From Streptomyces avermitilis MA-4680 = NBRC 14893 (lineage in GTDB: Bacteria > Actinomycetota > Actinomycetes > Streptomycetales > Streptomycetaceae), in assembly GCF_000009765.2 (NCBI RefSeq), contig NC_003155.5, positions 1,426,001 through 1,490,000 on the forward strand: DNA of 64,000 nucleotides, given 5' to 3'. The notes under the pieces were generated by a model, which saw nothing but the letters and a program-made list of their open reading frames with translations, did no database searches and was not told the origin of the DNA. The position numbers were made by a program, and so were the translations under genes. Shown piece after piece: positions 1 through 9,355 of the stretch; positions within the stretch are counted from its first letter, which is position 1, and each line of letters begins with the position of its first letter.

Positions 1-1
1 G

Positions 2-85
2 AACGAGACCATGAAGCCGTGGAACGACGTACGCCCCGCGGACCTGCTGGACCACACCGCGCACTACACGTTCGACACCGTCTGA
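2..85 (+). CDS. C-terminal end of an unrecognised protein (partial)
   Basis: Only the last 27 codons are inside the window, reading to a TGA at 83-85. The visible tail is hydrophilic, contains a WNDVRPADLLDH segment and ends in FDTV. Codon use shows the expected high GC3, so the frame is credible. The fragment is too short to assign a family. A GC-rich hairpin follows closely, consistent with the end of a transcription unit. Confidence 0.6.
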   Translation, partial: NETMKPWNDVRPADLLDHTAHYTFDTV

Positions 86-104
86 CGGCCGAGGCGCTCG
101 AGGT

Positions 105-134
105 CCCGGCGGCCACTCGTGGGAGGCCGCCGGG
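105..134 (+). terminator. GC-rich hairpin after the partial gene
   Basis: CCCGGCGGCC at 105-114 pairs perfectly with GGCCGCCGGG at 125-134 across a 10-nt loop. It lies 20 bases after the stop codon of the upstream gene and between two convergent genes. There is no T-run, as is usual for Streptomyces terminators. Confidence 0.5.
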
Positions 135-226
135 GTCGTGATCCAGGGCCGGCGGATCAGGCGGGCGGGAAAAGCCGCACGGCCTGTCAGCCCCCGCGTC
201 CTTGGGCATGCTCCGCCGGGGAGGTC

Positions 227-925
227 CTAGACGTCGTCGGCGGTACGGCACTCCGGGTGGCCCCAGCCCTGCGCGTTCTTGGCGATGGGCTCGCCCGCCG
301 CGTAGGGGCGGCCGCAGACACAGCGGCCGGGGAACTTCGCCTTGATCGTGCGCGTGCTCGTCTTGGCGGTGCGCGCGGAGGCACGCTTCTTGGCGGGAGC
401 GCCGCGACCCGCGGAGCCGGCCGCGACGGTGTCGGGCGACTTCGGCGGCTCCGGGGAGCCGTACTCGCTGCCCGCCGGTTCCTGGACGATCGCCGCCTGG
501 CTGGCGGCACGGTCGGCGAAGTCGTTGAGCCGGTCGCCGTCGACCTGGTGCGCGGGGACGTAACGGAACTCGACGGAGCGTCCGTCGAGCAGTTCGTCGA
601 TGCGGGCGACCAGTTCCTGGTTGGCGACCGGCTTCCCCGCGGCCGTCTTCCAGCCCTTGCGCTTCCAGCCGGGCAGCCAGGTCGTGACGGCCTTCATCGC
701 GTACTGGGAGTCCATCCGGATCTCCAGCGGGACGTCCGGATCCATCGCGCTCAACAAGCGCTCCAGCGCGGTGAGTTCGGCCACGTTGTTCGTGGCCGTG
801 CCGAGCGCCCCGGCCGCCCAGCGGGTCGGGGTCTCCTCGCCGTCGGCGACGACCCAGGCCCATCCGGCCGGTCCGGGGTTTCCCTTCGACGCCCCGTCAC
901 AGGCGGCCACCACACGTTCAGACAT
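227..925 (-). CDS. Ribonuclease H-like protein with C-terminal zinc-ribbon-like tail
   Basis: A 232-residue protein whose first ~145 residues form an RNase HI domain that would cleave RNA in RNA:DNA hybrids. The four acidic catalytic positions are visible: D10 in ACDGAS, E50 in NNVAELTAL, D72 in RMDSQYA and D138 in DFADRAA; H126 sits in PAHQ. After a Ser/Ala/Lys-rich linker the C-terminus has CVCGRPY and WGHPEC, a small Cys/His cluster that resembles a zinc ribbon. The start at 925 gives the usual MSERVVAACDG opening, preceded by a GGGGG run. An in-frame ATG at 937, with GGAG seven bases upstream, is an alternative. The gene converges on the partial gene at the left edge. Confidence 0.88.
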   Translation of the reverse strand: MSERVVAACDGASKGNPGPAGWAWVVADGEETPTRWAAGALGTATNNVAELTALERLLSAMDPDVPLEIRMDSQYAMKAVTTWLPGWKRKGWKTAAGKPVANQELVARIDELLDGRSVEFRYVPAHQVDGDRLNDFADRAASQAAIVQEPAGSEYGSPEPPKSPDTVAAGSAGRGAPAKKRASARTAKTSTRTIKAKFPGRCVCGRPYAAGEPIAKNAQGWGHPECRTADDV

Positions 926-1145
926 GCCCCCGATCATGCCACGCTCCGCCGGGCGCTCCGGGCCCGGGTCCGACGCCGCCGACGCCCTCCAGGAGGGGCT
1001 GGCCCCCAGCACGATCACCGTGCGTCGGGACGTGGACGAAGGTCGCGCCGCACGGGGTGGTCCACCTGGAGGGGCGGAGGTTTCGGCCAGACCTTGCCTG
1101 GTTCGACGGTGTTCACGCACGCTACGGGGACCTAGCGTCACGATC

Positions 1146-1637
1146 ATGAAACCGTTGACCGGCAGCACCACCGACCAGGCACCGGCCGATCCGGCCGCCA
1201 CCGACGACGTGTTGGCCACCCAGCCCATCGGCTACTGGAGCGGTCTGGCCCACACGGCGGTCACCCGGCAGCTGCGGGACGCCATGGCCAGGATCGACGT
1301 CACACAGCCGCAGTACTGGGTGCTCAACCGCGTGCACGGCGGGCCCGCGGCGCCGGGCCGGGAGGAGGTGGTCACCCAGCTGACGCCCCTCGCGGACGGG
1401 CCGCACGAGATCGCGCGGGTCGTCGACCAGCTGCTTCACCGGGGCTGGCTTCGGATCGACGCCGGACAGCGCCTGCGTCTCACCGACACCGGGGAGGCTG
1501 CCAGGAAGCGGCTGCGTGAGCTGGTGACCGAGCTGCGCGCGGTGGTCCACGAGGGCATCAGCGACGAGGAGTACGTGACCGCGCTCAAGGTGCTGCGCAC
1601 GATGATCGCCAACGTCGAGGGCGATGCGGGCTGCTAG
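1146..1637 (+). CDS. MarR-family transcriptional regulator
   Basis: A 163-residue protein with the arrangement of MarR-type winged-helix regulators: an N-terminal helix (GYWSGLAHTAVTRQLRDAM), a helix-turn-helix around PQYWVLNRV to IARVVDQLLHRGWL, and a wing with RLRLTDTGEAA. It presumably binds DNA as a dimer and responds to a small ligand, but its target is unknown. No good Shine-Dalgarno precedes the ATG. A TAGCGT -10-like box lies about a dozen bases upstream, so the mRNA may be leaderless. It is divergent from the RNase H gene and followed by a convergent VOC gene. Confidence 0.78.
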   Translation: MKPLTGSTTDQAPADPAATDDVLATQPIGYWSGLAHTAVTRQLRDAMARIDVTQPQYWVLNRVHGGPAAPGREEVVTQLTPLADGPHEIARVVDQLLHRGWLRIDAGQRLRLTDTGEAARKRLRELVTELRAVVHEGISDEEYVTALKVLRTMIANVEGDAGC

Positions 1638-1716
1638 GCCAGGGCGGCGGAGGGACGCGGGCGCTGCCCCGGCCGCAGGACGGCCGGGCCTTCGTGTCGT
1701 GGTCCTGGCGCTGCCG

Positions 1717-2514
1717 TCAGGACACGTCGGTCAGCTTGGGCAGCTCGCCCTGGGTGGTCTTGATGTCGATGACGGCGAAGGACGCGCCCTGCGGGTCGCT
1801 CAGCGCCGCGAAACGGCCGAACGGGCTGTCCATCGGTCCGAACCGCAGGATGCCACCGTGCTCGGTCGCCTTCGCGACGGCCGCGTCGACGTCCTCGACC
1901 GTGAAGTAGACGTTGATGAAGGACGGAACCTCGGGCGGGAAGTCGTCCGTCATCTTCATCCGGCCGAGGACCGCGTCCTCGCCGACGCTGAAGATCCTGA
2001 AGTCGACCGCCTCGTCCTCGATCTGCTGGGCGGTGAGCGGGAAGACGGCCGGGAAGAACGCGTCGGGCTTCTCGGGCTCACGGGTGAAGACCTCGGCCCA
2101 GCAGTACGCGCCCGGCACGGCCGTCGCCTCGAAGCCCTTGTGGACGCCGGGCTGCCAGACGCCGAAGACGGCACCGCTCGGCTCACGGGCCAGGGCCATG
2201 GTGCCGAAATCGCCGACCTGCATCGGCTCCATCAGCACCTCACCCCCGTTGTCCCGGATCTTTCGGGCGGTCGCGGCGGCGTCGGGAGACGCGAAGTACA
2301 GGCACCAGGCGGAGTGCCCCTCCTGTCCGGGCATGGGCGGTACGACGGCGGCGACCGCCTTCCCGTCGGCGTACGCCTGTGTGTAGTTGCCGTACTCGGA
2401 CGACGACTCGCCGAACGTCCAGCCGAGCACATCGCCGTAGAAGGTCTTGGCCCCCTCGACATCGCTGAACATCGCGTCGGCCCAACAGGGCTTTCCCTCG
2501 GGGTATACGGCCAT
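1717..2514 (-). CDS. Two-domain VOC (glyoxalase-like) family protein
   Basis: A 265-residue protein made of two vicinal-oxygen-chelate modules, about residues 8-120 and 135-260, each with the beta-alpha-beta-beta-beta signatures of the family ([18 protein letters not shown] in the first, [19 protein letters not shown] in the second). Proteins of this layout in mycobacteria and Streptomyces are annotated as glyoxalase/bleomycin-resistance or 27-kDa-antigen-like. The reaction is unknown. The chosen ATG begins [11 protein letters not shown], the conserved opening of the family. It faces the zinc alcohol dehydrogenase gene across 145 bp, which must carry divergent promoters. Confidence 0.8.
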   Translation of the reverse strand: MAVYPEGKPCWADAMFSDVEGAKTFYGDVLGWTFGESSSEYGNYTQAYADGKAVAAVVPPMPGQEGHSAWCLYFASPDAAATARKIRDNGGEVLMEPMQVGDFGTMALAREPSGAVFGVWQPGVHKGFEATAVPGAYCWAEVFTREPEKPDAFFPAVFPLTAQQIEDEAVDFRIFSVGEDAVLGRMKMTDDFPPEVPSFINVYFTVEDVDAAVAKATEHGGILRFGPMDSPFGRFAALSDPQGASFAVIDIKTTQGELPKLTDVS

Positions 2515-2659
2515 GATCCGTGCCCTTCCGTGGCGTCTCCGGTTCGACGTGCGGGTGCGGTTCCTCACGCTAGCCAGGCATCGGCCGGGCCGCGCGCCGA
2601 ACGGCCCGAGCCGGACCACACTGGGACGGGGCGATCGTCGACGGGACGGGGTACGGGCG

Positions 2660-3664
2660 ATGTGGGCATGGGAAGTGGAGCGGCCGGGTCCGATCGAGGA
2701 CGGTCCGCTGCGGTTCGTGGAGCGGCCGGTCCCGGTACCGGGACCCGGTGAGCTGCTCGTGCGGGTGCGCGCCTGCGGGGTGTGCCGTACCGACCTGCAC
2801 GTCAGCGAGGGCGACCTGCCGGTGCACCGGCCCCGGGTGACACCCGGGCACGAGGTCGTGGGCGTGGTGGCGGGACGGGGCGCGGACGCCGGCGGCTACG
2901 CGGTCGGGGACCGGGTGGGGGTGGCCTGGCTGCGCCGTACGGACGGCACCTGCCGGTACTGCGTGCGCGGGGCCGAGAACCTCTGTCCGGCGTCCGAGTA
3001 CACCGGATGGGACACGGACGGCGGCTACGCCGAGTACACGACCGTCCCGGCCGCGTTCGCGTACCGGCTGCCCACCGACGTCGACGACGTGGCGCTGGCG
3101 CCGCTGCTGTGCGCGGGCATCATCGGCTACCGGGCGCTGGTGCGGGCGTCGCTGCCACCGGGCGGGCGACTCGGTCTGTACGGGTTCGGCGGCAGTGCCC
3201 ACCTGTGCGCACAGGTCGCGCTCGCACAGGGCGCCACCGTGCACGTACTGACCCGGGACCCGGCCTCGCAGCGGCTCGCGCTCGCCCTCGGGGCCGCCTC
3301 GGCGGGCGGGGCGTACGACACCCCGCCGGAGCCGCTGGACAGCGCGATCCTGTTCGCGCCGGCCGGCGGTCTGGTGCCGGTCGCGCTGCGGGCCCTGGAC
3401 CGCGGCGGGGTGCTGTCGGTCGCCGGCATCCATCTGAGCGACACCCCGCCGCTGTGCTACGAACGCGAGCTGTTCTACGAGAAGGAGCTGCGCAGCGTCA
3501 CCTCGAACACGCGCGCGGACGGCCGGGAGTTCCTGGAGCTGGCGGCCCGGTACGGGGTCCGGGCCACGACGCACACCTATCCCTTGTCCGAGGCGCAGCA
3601 GGCCCTGCGGGATCTGAAGGCGGGCCGCTTCGACGGGGCGGCCGTCCTGGTCAACGACGTCTGA
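2660..3664 (+). CDS. Zinc-dependent alcohol dehydrogenase (MDR family)
   Basis: A 334-residue medium-chain dehydrogenase/reductase predicted to oxidise an alcohol with NAD(P)+. The catalytic-zinc signature GHEVVGVV and the first ligand in [10 protein letters not shown] are present. The structural-zinc loop is partly conserved ([12 protein letters not shown]). The Rossmann nucleotide site reads [11 protein letters not shown] rather than the textbook GxGxxG with a small third residue. The length matches the family. The start was set at the ATG giving MWAWEV, since upstream codons belong to the divergent promoter region. It stands alone, followed by a phosphatase gene on the same strand about 80 bases later. 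Confidence 0.88.
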   Translation: MWAWEVERPGPIEDGPLRFVERPVPVPGPGELLVRVRACGVCRTDLHVSEGDLPVHRPRVTPGHEVVGVVAGRGADAGGYAVGDRVGVAWLRRTDGTCRYCVRGAENLCPASEYTGWDTDGGYAEYTTVPAAFAYRLPTDVDDVALAPLLCAGIIGYRALVRASLPPGGRLGLYGFGGSAHLCAQVALAQGATVHVLTRDPASQRLALALGAASAGGAYDTPPEPLDSAILFAPAGGLVPVALRALDRGGVLSVAGIHLSDTPPLCYERELFYEKELRSVTSNTRADGREFLELAARYGVRATTHTYPLSEAQQALRDLKAGRFDGAAVLVNDV

Positions 3665-3746
3665 ACGGCACCGGGCCGCGCAGGTGCGGCTCCGGCCTGC
3701 GCGTGCGTGGATGGATCCAGGCGTGTGGTGGCGGAGGTGGCCCGCG

Positions 3747-4985
3747 ATGGACGACGTGGACAGTGCGAACGCGCCGTCCGGCGCGTTCGACGCCGTCGAA
3801 GCGATCGGCACCACCCTCGACGAGCGCACCACGTGCGCGGAACTCGCCACGTACGTGTGCCGGAAGACGGGCGAGGCCGCCGCGGTGGACCTGCTGCCCG
3901 TCGACGTTCCGGCCGCGCCGCCCATGCCGCACGCGCCGCAGCCGGCCCTGACCCGGGTGGCCACCGCGGGCCGGAGCGGGCTGCTGGCGTCGTGGGGCGT
4001 CGAGGGCCCGCGGCCGCTGGCCGTGCGGGCGCTGGACGAGGGGCATCCGATCACCGCCTCGATGGATCTGTCCGGCCGTGTCCCCCGGCAGGTGATGACG
4101 GTGCCGCTGCTGGCCCACGGCCGTCTCTACGGGGTGCTGCTCGTGGTCCGGCAGGGTCCGGCGTTCACGGACCGGGACACGGCGGTCACGCACTTCGCGG
4201 CCCGCCTCGCCGCCGTCCACCTGGGGCACGCCCGGCAGCACGGGACCGTCCGCAGCACGGCGCTCGACCTGCAGCGGGCCCTGCTGGCCGAGCCGGGCCG
4301 GCCGCATCCGAACCTCTCCCTGGCGACCCGCTATCTGCCCGCGGGAGGCGGGGCCCTCGTCGGCGGGGACTGGTTCGAGACCATCCGGCTGCACTACGGG
4401 CGGACGCTGCTGGTGATGGGCGACGTCATGGGCCACGGCCTGGAGGCAGCGGTGGACATGAACGCCTACCGTTCGATGCTGCGCTACGTCGCCTCGACCG
4501 ACCTGCCGCCCCACCGGGTGCTGCGCCGGCTGGACGCGGCGGTGGCCGAGGACGGCATCCGCCGCCCGGCCACCTGTCTGCTGGTGCGGGTCGACCCGGC
4601 GCGCGGGTCGGTCGCGCTGGCCAGTGCCGGGCACCTGCCGCCCGTCGTGTTCAGCGGGGACGGCACCGGCGAACTCCTCGACGTGCCCGTCGGCCCTCCG
4701 CTGGCCACGGGAGTGGGTGGCTACGAGCCGGCGACGCGGCCTCTGGCGGCCGACGAGACCCTGGTGATGTTCACCGACGGGCTGGTGGAGCGGCGCAGAG
4801 AGGACATCGACGTGTCCCTCGCACGGCTGGCCGGACTGCGGCTGCCGCCCGGCGCGGTCGTCGAGGAGATCCTCTCCCGGCTCCTCGCACACCTCGACGC
4901 CCGGAACGCCGAGGACGACGTCGCCGTACTGGCCGCGCGCATCCGCCGACGGCCCATGGTGAACCGGGACGCTCACGCAGGCTGA
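3747..4985 (+). CDS. GAF-domain PP2C-type (SpoIIE-like) serine phosphatase
   Basis: A 412-residue cytosolic protein with an N-terminal GAF-like sensor region (about residues 15-165) and a C-terminal SpoIIE/RsbU-type PP2C domain (about 185-405). The metal-binding phosphatase motifs are clear: GGDWFE, GDVMGHG and FTDGLVE. Such enzymes dephosphorylate anti-anti-sigma proteins in partner-switching pathways that free SigB/SigF-type sigma factors. The window contains a sigma factor of that class at 13.7 kb and an RsbW-like ATPase at 16.2 kb, but no direct link can be shown. A strong GGAGG at 3733-3737 supports the start. Confidence 0.87.
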   Translation: MDDVDSANAPSGAFDAVEAIGTTLDERTTCAELATYVCRKTGEAAAVDLLPVDVPAAPPMPHAPQPALTRVATAGRSGLLASWGVEGPRPLAVRALDEGHPITASMDLSGRVPRQVMTVPLLAHGRLYGVLLVVRQGPAFTDRDTAVTHFAARLAAVHLGHARQHGTVRSTALDLQRALLAEPGRPHPNLSLATRYLPAGGGALVGGDWFETIRLHYGRTLLVMGDVMGHGLEAAVDMNAYRSMLRYVASTDLPPHRVLRRLDAAVAEDGIRRPATCLLVRVDPARGSVALASAGHLPPVVFSGDGTGELLDVPVGPPLATGVGGYEPATRPLAADETLVMFTDGLVERRREDIDVSLARLAGLRLPPGAVVEEILSRLLAHLDARNAEDDVAVLAARIRRRPMVNRDAHAG

Positions 4986-5141
4986 CCGGACCCGGCCCGG
5001 GACCTGGCTGAAGGACCCGGCCGAAGAGGTGCCTCGCCCCACCGACCGGATGACATCTCCTGGCCGACGTATGCCTTCCGCCCGTCGCCCTCCTGTGCTT
5101 GCCTGGGGAACCCTTTCGGCGGTCGGGGCGGGAGTTGCTGC

Positions 5142-6050
5142 ATGCGGAAGCCGTGGATCGTGGGGATAGTGCTGGGCGTGCTGCTGCTCGGCGCGTGCGG
5201 GGATCCGGCGTCCGGGCCCGAGGGGGCCCCGCCCGCGCCCGAGGTGCGGGGGACATCGGCGGCCACGCGTCAGGGCGCCGCCGCCTCTCCGAGGGCGAGC
5301 GCGTCGGTGCGGGCCCCCACCGTGCTGTACCTCGGCGACTCGCTCGCGATGGAGAACCAGAAGGTCCTCGGCGGCCTGCTGCGGGACGGGCTGCACGCGA
5401 AGTACACGAGCGCCCCCTACTCCGGGACCACGCTGTGCGACTACCTGGAAGGCACCGCCGTGCGGTCGCTGGTCCCGGCCGCGGACAAGGCCGCCGCCCT
5501 GGTCCGCTCGACACACCCCGACTTCGTGGTGCTTCAGTTCTGGGGCAACTCCTGGGGCTACACGCCGTGCATGGACGGGATCACCTACGACGCGGCCCGT
5601 TCGAAGTACTTCGCGCGGTACGCGGCGGACGCGAAGACGCTGACCGAGCAGATCGCCGCGGCGGGCGGCGCCCGACGGCCCAAGGTGGTCTGGGTGTTGC
5701 AGGGCCCCGACCCGATCACCCCCGACCGCGTCCGCCGTGTGAACGCGCTCTACGAGGAGCGCGCCCGCACCTCGGACGGCCTCGTCGCCGACGCGGGGAA
5801 GGCGGTGAGCCCGGCCACCGGCCGCTACACCTGGTCGCAGTACCTGCCGTGCACGGCGTACGAACACGCCCACGCGGCGTACTGCACCCAGCCGGGACGC
5901 GACCGTACCGCCCTCCACCGCGACGACGACTACCTGCACTTCTGTCTGGCGCCCACGACGTCCACACCGAAACCCTGTCCGGCCCGCTCCCCCGGCATCC
6001 TGCGCATCGCCCGCGCGATCGCCCGGGCGATCGGAGCGCACCTGGGCTGA
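5142..6050 (+). CDS. Secreted SGNH-hydrolase-like lipoprotein
   Basis: A 302-residue exported protein. Residues 1-20 form a lipoprotein signal with the lipobox LLGAC, so the mature protein should be anchored through Cys19. The rest resembles an SGNH/GDSL hydrolase: YLGDSLAMEN carries the candidate nucleophile Ser, FWGNSWG the block III Asn, and DDYLHFC a C-terminal Asp-x-x-His pair. The substrate is probably a surface ester or acyl group, but this cannot be read from the sequence. Four further Cys residues may form disulfides outside the membrane. It is separated from the phosphatase gene by about 150 bp. Confidence 0.72.
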   Translation: MRKPWIVGIVLGVLLLGACGDPASGPEGAPPAPEVRGTSAATRQGAAASPRASASVRAPTVLYLGDSLAMENQKVLGGLLRDGLHAKYTSAPYSGTTLCDYLEGTAVRSLVPAADKAAALVRSTHPDFVVLQFWGNSWGYTPCMDGITYDAARSKYFARYAADAKTLTEQIAAAGGARRPKVVWVLQGPDPITPDRVRRVNALYEERARTSDGLVADAGKAVSPATGRYTWSQYLPCTAYEHAHAAYCTQPGRDRTALHRDDDYLHFCLAPTTSTPKPCPARSPGILRIARAIARAIGAHLG

Positions 6051-6211
6051 CGGCGCGCGTCCAGCGGTGCGCGGGCGCGGGTGCCGCGGTGCGCGCGAGA
6101 CGGGGTGCGCGCGAGACGGGGACCCACCGCGCGCCTTTCGTCCCTCCAGGCCCTGTTGACATCACCAGGCAGTTCTTTAGCGTGGAGCCTCGCACAGCAT
6201 GTCGCACGACA

Positions 6212-6225
6212 TTCGATATATCGAA
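6212..6225. promoter_or_regulatory. Perfect 14-bp palindrome upstream of the GH127 gene
   Basis: TTCGATATATCGAA is a perfect palindrome in an otherwise GC-rich leader, about 60 bases before the GTG of the GH127 gene. Its symmetry and AT-rich core suit an operator for a sugar-responsive dimeric repressor. A TTGACA-like hexamer lies further upstream near 6155. Confidence 0.45.
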
Positions 6226-6283
6226 CAAGGGCGGGGGGTGGAGGGACACCGCTGCCCCGTCTCTTCGACATGCGGAGGATTCC

Positions 6284-8848
6284 GTGAACCCATCCCTCGG
6301 CAGACGGCACTTCCTCGCCGCCACCGGTACGGCCGCGGCGGCAGCGACCGTGGCCACCGGTGGCGCCGGCGCAGCACACGCCGCCACCGGAGCCGCCCCG
6401 ACCACCGCCGGCACCGGCACCGACACCGACACCGGCACCGGCACCGGCACCGGCACGCGCCCCTTCCCGCTCGGCGCGGTGACTCTCCTGGACGGCCCGT
6501 TCCGCGACAACCAGCGGCGCAACTCCGCCTATCTGCGCTTCGTCGACATCGACCGGCTGCTGCACACCTTCCGCACCAATGTCGGCCTGCCCAGTGACGC
6601 CGAGCCGTGCGGCGGCTGGGAGGGGCCGGGCGTGGAACTGCGCGGTCACTCCACCGGCCATCTGCTGTCCGGACTGGCCCTCGCCCATGCGAGCACGGGC
6701 GAGGAGGCACTGCGCGACAAGGGCCGCCGGCTCGTCGCCGCGCTCGCCGAGTGCCAGTCGGCGGCGCCCGCGGCCGGCTTCGGCACGGGCTATCTGTCCG
6801 CGTTCCCGGAGAGCTTCTTCGACCGGCTGGAGGCGGGCAGCGGCGTCTGGGCGCCGTACTACACCATCCACAAGATCATGGCCGGGCTCGTCGAGCAGTA
6901 CCGGCTGGTCGGCGTCGGCCAGGCCCTGGAGGTCGTGCTCCGGCAGGCGCGGTGGGTCGACGAGCGGACCGCGAAACTGTCGTACGAGCAGATGCAGCGC
7001 GTGCTGGAGACGGAGTTCGGCGGCATGAACGACGTGCTCGCCGACCTGCACGCCCTCACCGGTGACCCCCGATGGCTCGATGTCGCCGAGCGCTTCACCC
7101 ACGCCCGCGTCTTCGATCCGCTGGCCGGGAACCAGGACAAACTGGCGGGACTGCACGCCAACACCCAGATACCGAAGATGGTCGGCGCGCTGCGGCTGTG
7201 GGAGGAGGGCCGGGCGGACCGCTACCGCACCGTCGCGGAGAACTTCTGGCAGATCGTCACCGATCACCACACCTATGTCATCGGGGGCAACAGCAACGGC
7301 GAGGCGTTCCACGAACCGGACGTCATAGCGGGCCAGTTGTCCGACAACACCTGCGAGAACTGCAACAGCTACAACATGCTCAAACTGACCCGGCTGCTGC
7401 ACTTCCACGCGCCGGACCGGACCGACCTGCTCGACTACTACGAACGCACTCTGCTCAACCAGATGCTGGGCGAGCAGGACCCCGACTCCGAGCACGGCTT
7501 CGCCATCTACTACACCGGCCTGGCTCCCGGATCGTTCAAACGGCAGCCGTCCTTCATGGGCCCCGACCCGGACGTCTACTCGACCGACTACGACAACTTC
7601 TCCTGCGACCACGGCACGGGCATGGAGACCCCGGCGAAGTTCGCCGACACGGTCTACTCGCACGACGGCCGGAGTCTGCGGGTCAACCTCTTCGTCCCGT
7701 CCGAGGTCGTCTGGCGGGCGAAGGGCATCAGCTGGCGGCAGACGACGCGCTTCCCCGACCGGTCCTCCACCACGCTGACCGTCAGTTCGGGCCGGGCCGC
7801 ACACCGGCTCCTGATCCGCGTCCCCTCCTGGGCCGCCGGTGCCCGGGCGACGCTCAACGGCCGCGCCCTGCCCGACCGTCCGCAGCCCGGCTCATGGCTC
7901 GCCCTGGAGCGGGTCTGGCGCACCGGGGACCGCGTAGAGGTGTCCCTGCCCATGCGCACGGCCGTCGAGGCGACCCCCGACGACCCCGACGTGCAGGCGG
8001 TGGTGCACGGCCCGGTGGTGCTGGCCGGGGCGTACGGCGACCGGGCGAACCCGTGGCTGCCGCGGCTGGACGTGACCTCCGTGCGGCAGGAGGCGCGGGA
8101 ACCGCTGCGCTTCACCGCCCGCGCCGACGGCGAGGAGGTCACGCTGCTGCCGGTCGCCCGCGTGCACCACCAGCACTACTCCGTGTACTGGCTCACCGGC
8201 GAACCGCCCTCCCCGCCCCCGGAGTTCGCGGCCTGGCACCGCTTCGACGAGACCACGGGCAGCACGGCCGCCGACGCCACCGGGAACGGCAGGACGGCCC
8301 GGCTGAGCGGCGGCACCTCCTGGTCGGCGTCCGGCCACGACGGCGGAGCGGTGTCGCTGGACGGCGCCGACGGCCATGTCGCCCTGGCCGACGACCTGTT
8401 GGCGGGTGCCGCCGCCCACTCGCTCGCCACCTGGGTCCGGCTGGACGGGAACCCCGGTACCTGGAGCCGGATCTTCGACATCGGCACCGGCGTCACCGCC
8501 AACATGTTCCTGACCCCGCTCAGCGGCAGCGGCACCCTGCGATACGCCATCACCGCCGGCGGCGCGGGCGGCGAACAGCGCATCGACGCGGAGCCGCTGC
8601 CCACCGGGCGCTGGGTGCACGTGGCCGTGACCTACGGCAGTGGCACGGCGGTCCTGTACGTGGACGGCACGGAGGCGGGCCGCAATGTGAACGTGACGGT
8701 GGAGCCGCGCCACTTCGGCAATCACCTCCGCGCCGGATACCTCGGCAGGTCCCAGTACGCCGACCCGTACCTCAAGGGCGCGCTCGACGACTTCCGCGTG
8801 TACGGCAGGACACTGACCGCCACCGAGGTCGCGTCACTGGCCTCGTAA
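6284..8848 (+). CDS. Secreted GH127 (DUF1680) glycosidase with LamG module
   Basis: An 854-residue extracellular enzyme. The N-terminus carries a Tat-type signal (LGRRHFLAATG) followed by an Ala-rich core and a Thr/Gly/Asp-rich linker encoded by a GGCACC/GACACC repeat. A DUF1680 catalytic region (about residues 60-630) follows; the family includes beta-L-arabinofuranosidases. Expected landmarks include LRGHSTGHLLSG, VWAPYYTIHKI, NTCENCNSYNMLKL and SCDHGTGMET. The last site is usually a CC pair followed by GTGxE, so one Cys appears replaced. The last ~200 residues form a LamG/concanavalin-type fold (WHRFDETTGS, LDGADGHVAL, GALDDFRVYG), probably carbohydrate-binding. GGAGG five bases before the GTG fixes the start. 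The likely role is degradation of plant arabinose-containing glycans. Confidence 0.87.
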   Translation: MNPSLGRRHFLAATGTAAAAATVATGGAGAAHAATGAAPTTAGTGTDTDTGTGTGTGTRPFPLGAVTLLDGPFRDNQRRNSAYLRFVDIDRLLHTFRTNVGLPSDAEPCGGWEGPGVELRGHSTGHLLSGLALAHASTGEEALRDKGRRLVAALAECQSAAPAAGFGTGYLSAFPESFFDRLEAGSGVWAPYYTIHKIMAGLVEQYRLVGVGQALEVVLRQARWVDERTAKLSYEQMQRVLETEFGGMNDVLADLHALTGDPRWLDVAERFTHARVFDPLAGNQDKLAGLHANTQIPKMVGALRLWEEGRADRYRTVAENFWQIVTDHHTYVIGGNSNGEAFHEPDVIAGQLSDNTCENCNSYNMLKLTRLLHFHAPDRTDLLDYYERTLLNQMLGEQDPDSEHGFAIYYTGLAPGSFKRQPSFMGPDPDVYSTDYDNFSCDHGTGMETPAKFADTVYSHDGRSLRVNLFVPSEVVWRAKGISWRQTTRFPDRSSTTLTVSSGRAAHRLLIRVPSWAAGARATLNGRALPDRPQPGSWLALERVWRTGDRVEVSLPMRTAVEATPDDPDVQAVVHGPVVLAGAYGDRANPWLPRLDVTSVRQEAREPLRFTARADGEEVTLLPVARVHHQHYSVYWLTGEPPSPPPEFAAWHRFDETTGSTAADATGNGRTARLSGGTSWSASGHDGGAVSLDGADGHVALADDLLAGAAAHSLATWVRLDGNPGTWSRIFDIGTGVTANMFLTPLSGSGTLRYAITAGGAGGEQRIDAEPLPTGRWVHVAVTYGSGTAVLYVDGTEAGRNVNVTVEPRHFGNHLRAGYLGRSQYADPYLKGALDDFRVYGRTLTATEVASLAS

Positions 8849-8872
8849 CCCGTCGACTGCCGCCGCCGTCCG

Positions 8873-9355
8873 CTACTCGCCCTCGTACGCCTTCTCCAGG
8901 GCGGCGATGTCCAGCTTGCCCATCTCCATCATGGCCTTGGACGTGCGGGCCGCCTTCTCGGGGTCCGCATCGCCGATCATGCCGATGAGCTTCGCCGGGA
9001 CGACCTGCCAGGACAGGCCGTACCTGTCCTTCAGCCACCCGCACGGACCGCCCTCGCCGCCACCCTCGGTGAGCCTGTTCCAGTAGTGGTCCACCTCGTC
9101 CTGGTCGTCGCAGAAGATCTGGAAGGAGACGGCTTCGCTGAAGGTGAACTGCGGGCCGCCGTTCAGGGCGACGAACTTCTGTCCGTTGGCCACGAACTCC
9201 ACGACCATGACGGATCCGGCGGGGCCCGGTCCGCCTTCGGGGTAGCGGCCGACCCGGCCGAGCCGGGAGTTCTTGAAGACCGACACGTAGTAGTCGGCCG
9301 CTTCCTCGGCCTGGCCGTCGAACCACAGACAGGTGGTGAATCCTTCGGCGGGCAT
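8873..9355 (-). CDS. PhnB-like VOC family protein
   Basis: A 160-residue single-domain VOC protein of the PhnB / 3-demethylubiquinone-methyltransferase-like group. It starts MPAEGFTTCLWFDGQAEEAADYY, has the family core SFQIFCDDQDEVDHYWNRL, and ends with the typical tail KAARTSKAMMEMGKLDIAALEKAYEGE-like region of this family. These proteins are common stand-alone genes in actinobacteria with no assigned reaction. A GGAGG precedes the ATG. It converges on the GH127 gene with a 24-bp gap. Confidence 0.85.
   Translation of the reverse strand: MPAEGFTTCLWFDGQAEEAADYYVSVFKNSRLGRVGRYPEGGPGPAGSVMVVEFVANGQKFVALNGGPQFTFSEAVSFQIFCDDQDEVDHYWNRLTEGGGEGGPCGWLKDRYGLSWQVVPAKLIGMIGDADPEKAARTSKAMMEMGKLDIAALEKAYEGE

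Noticed and set aside
3651..6041. 796-codon open frame on the minus strand
   Set aside because: It is antisense to the phosphatase and SGNH-like genes, whose frames show domains and better codon bias; its translation is Arg/Gly/Val-rich without motifs.
5930..7804. 624-codon minus-strand frame opposite the GH127 gene
   Set aside because: Antisense shadow of a clear glycosidase; long because high GC removes stops.
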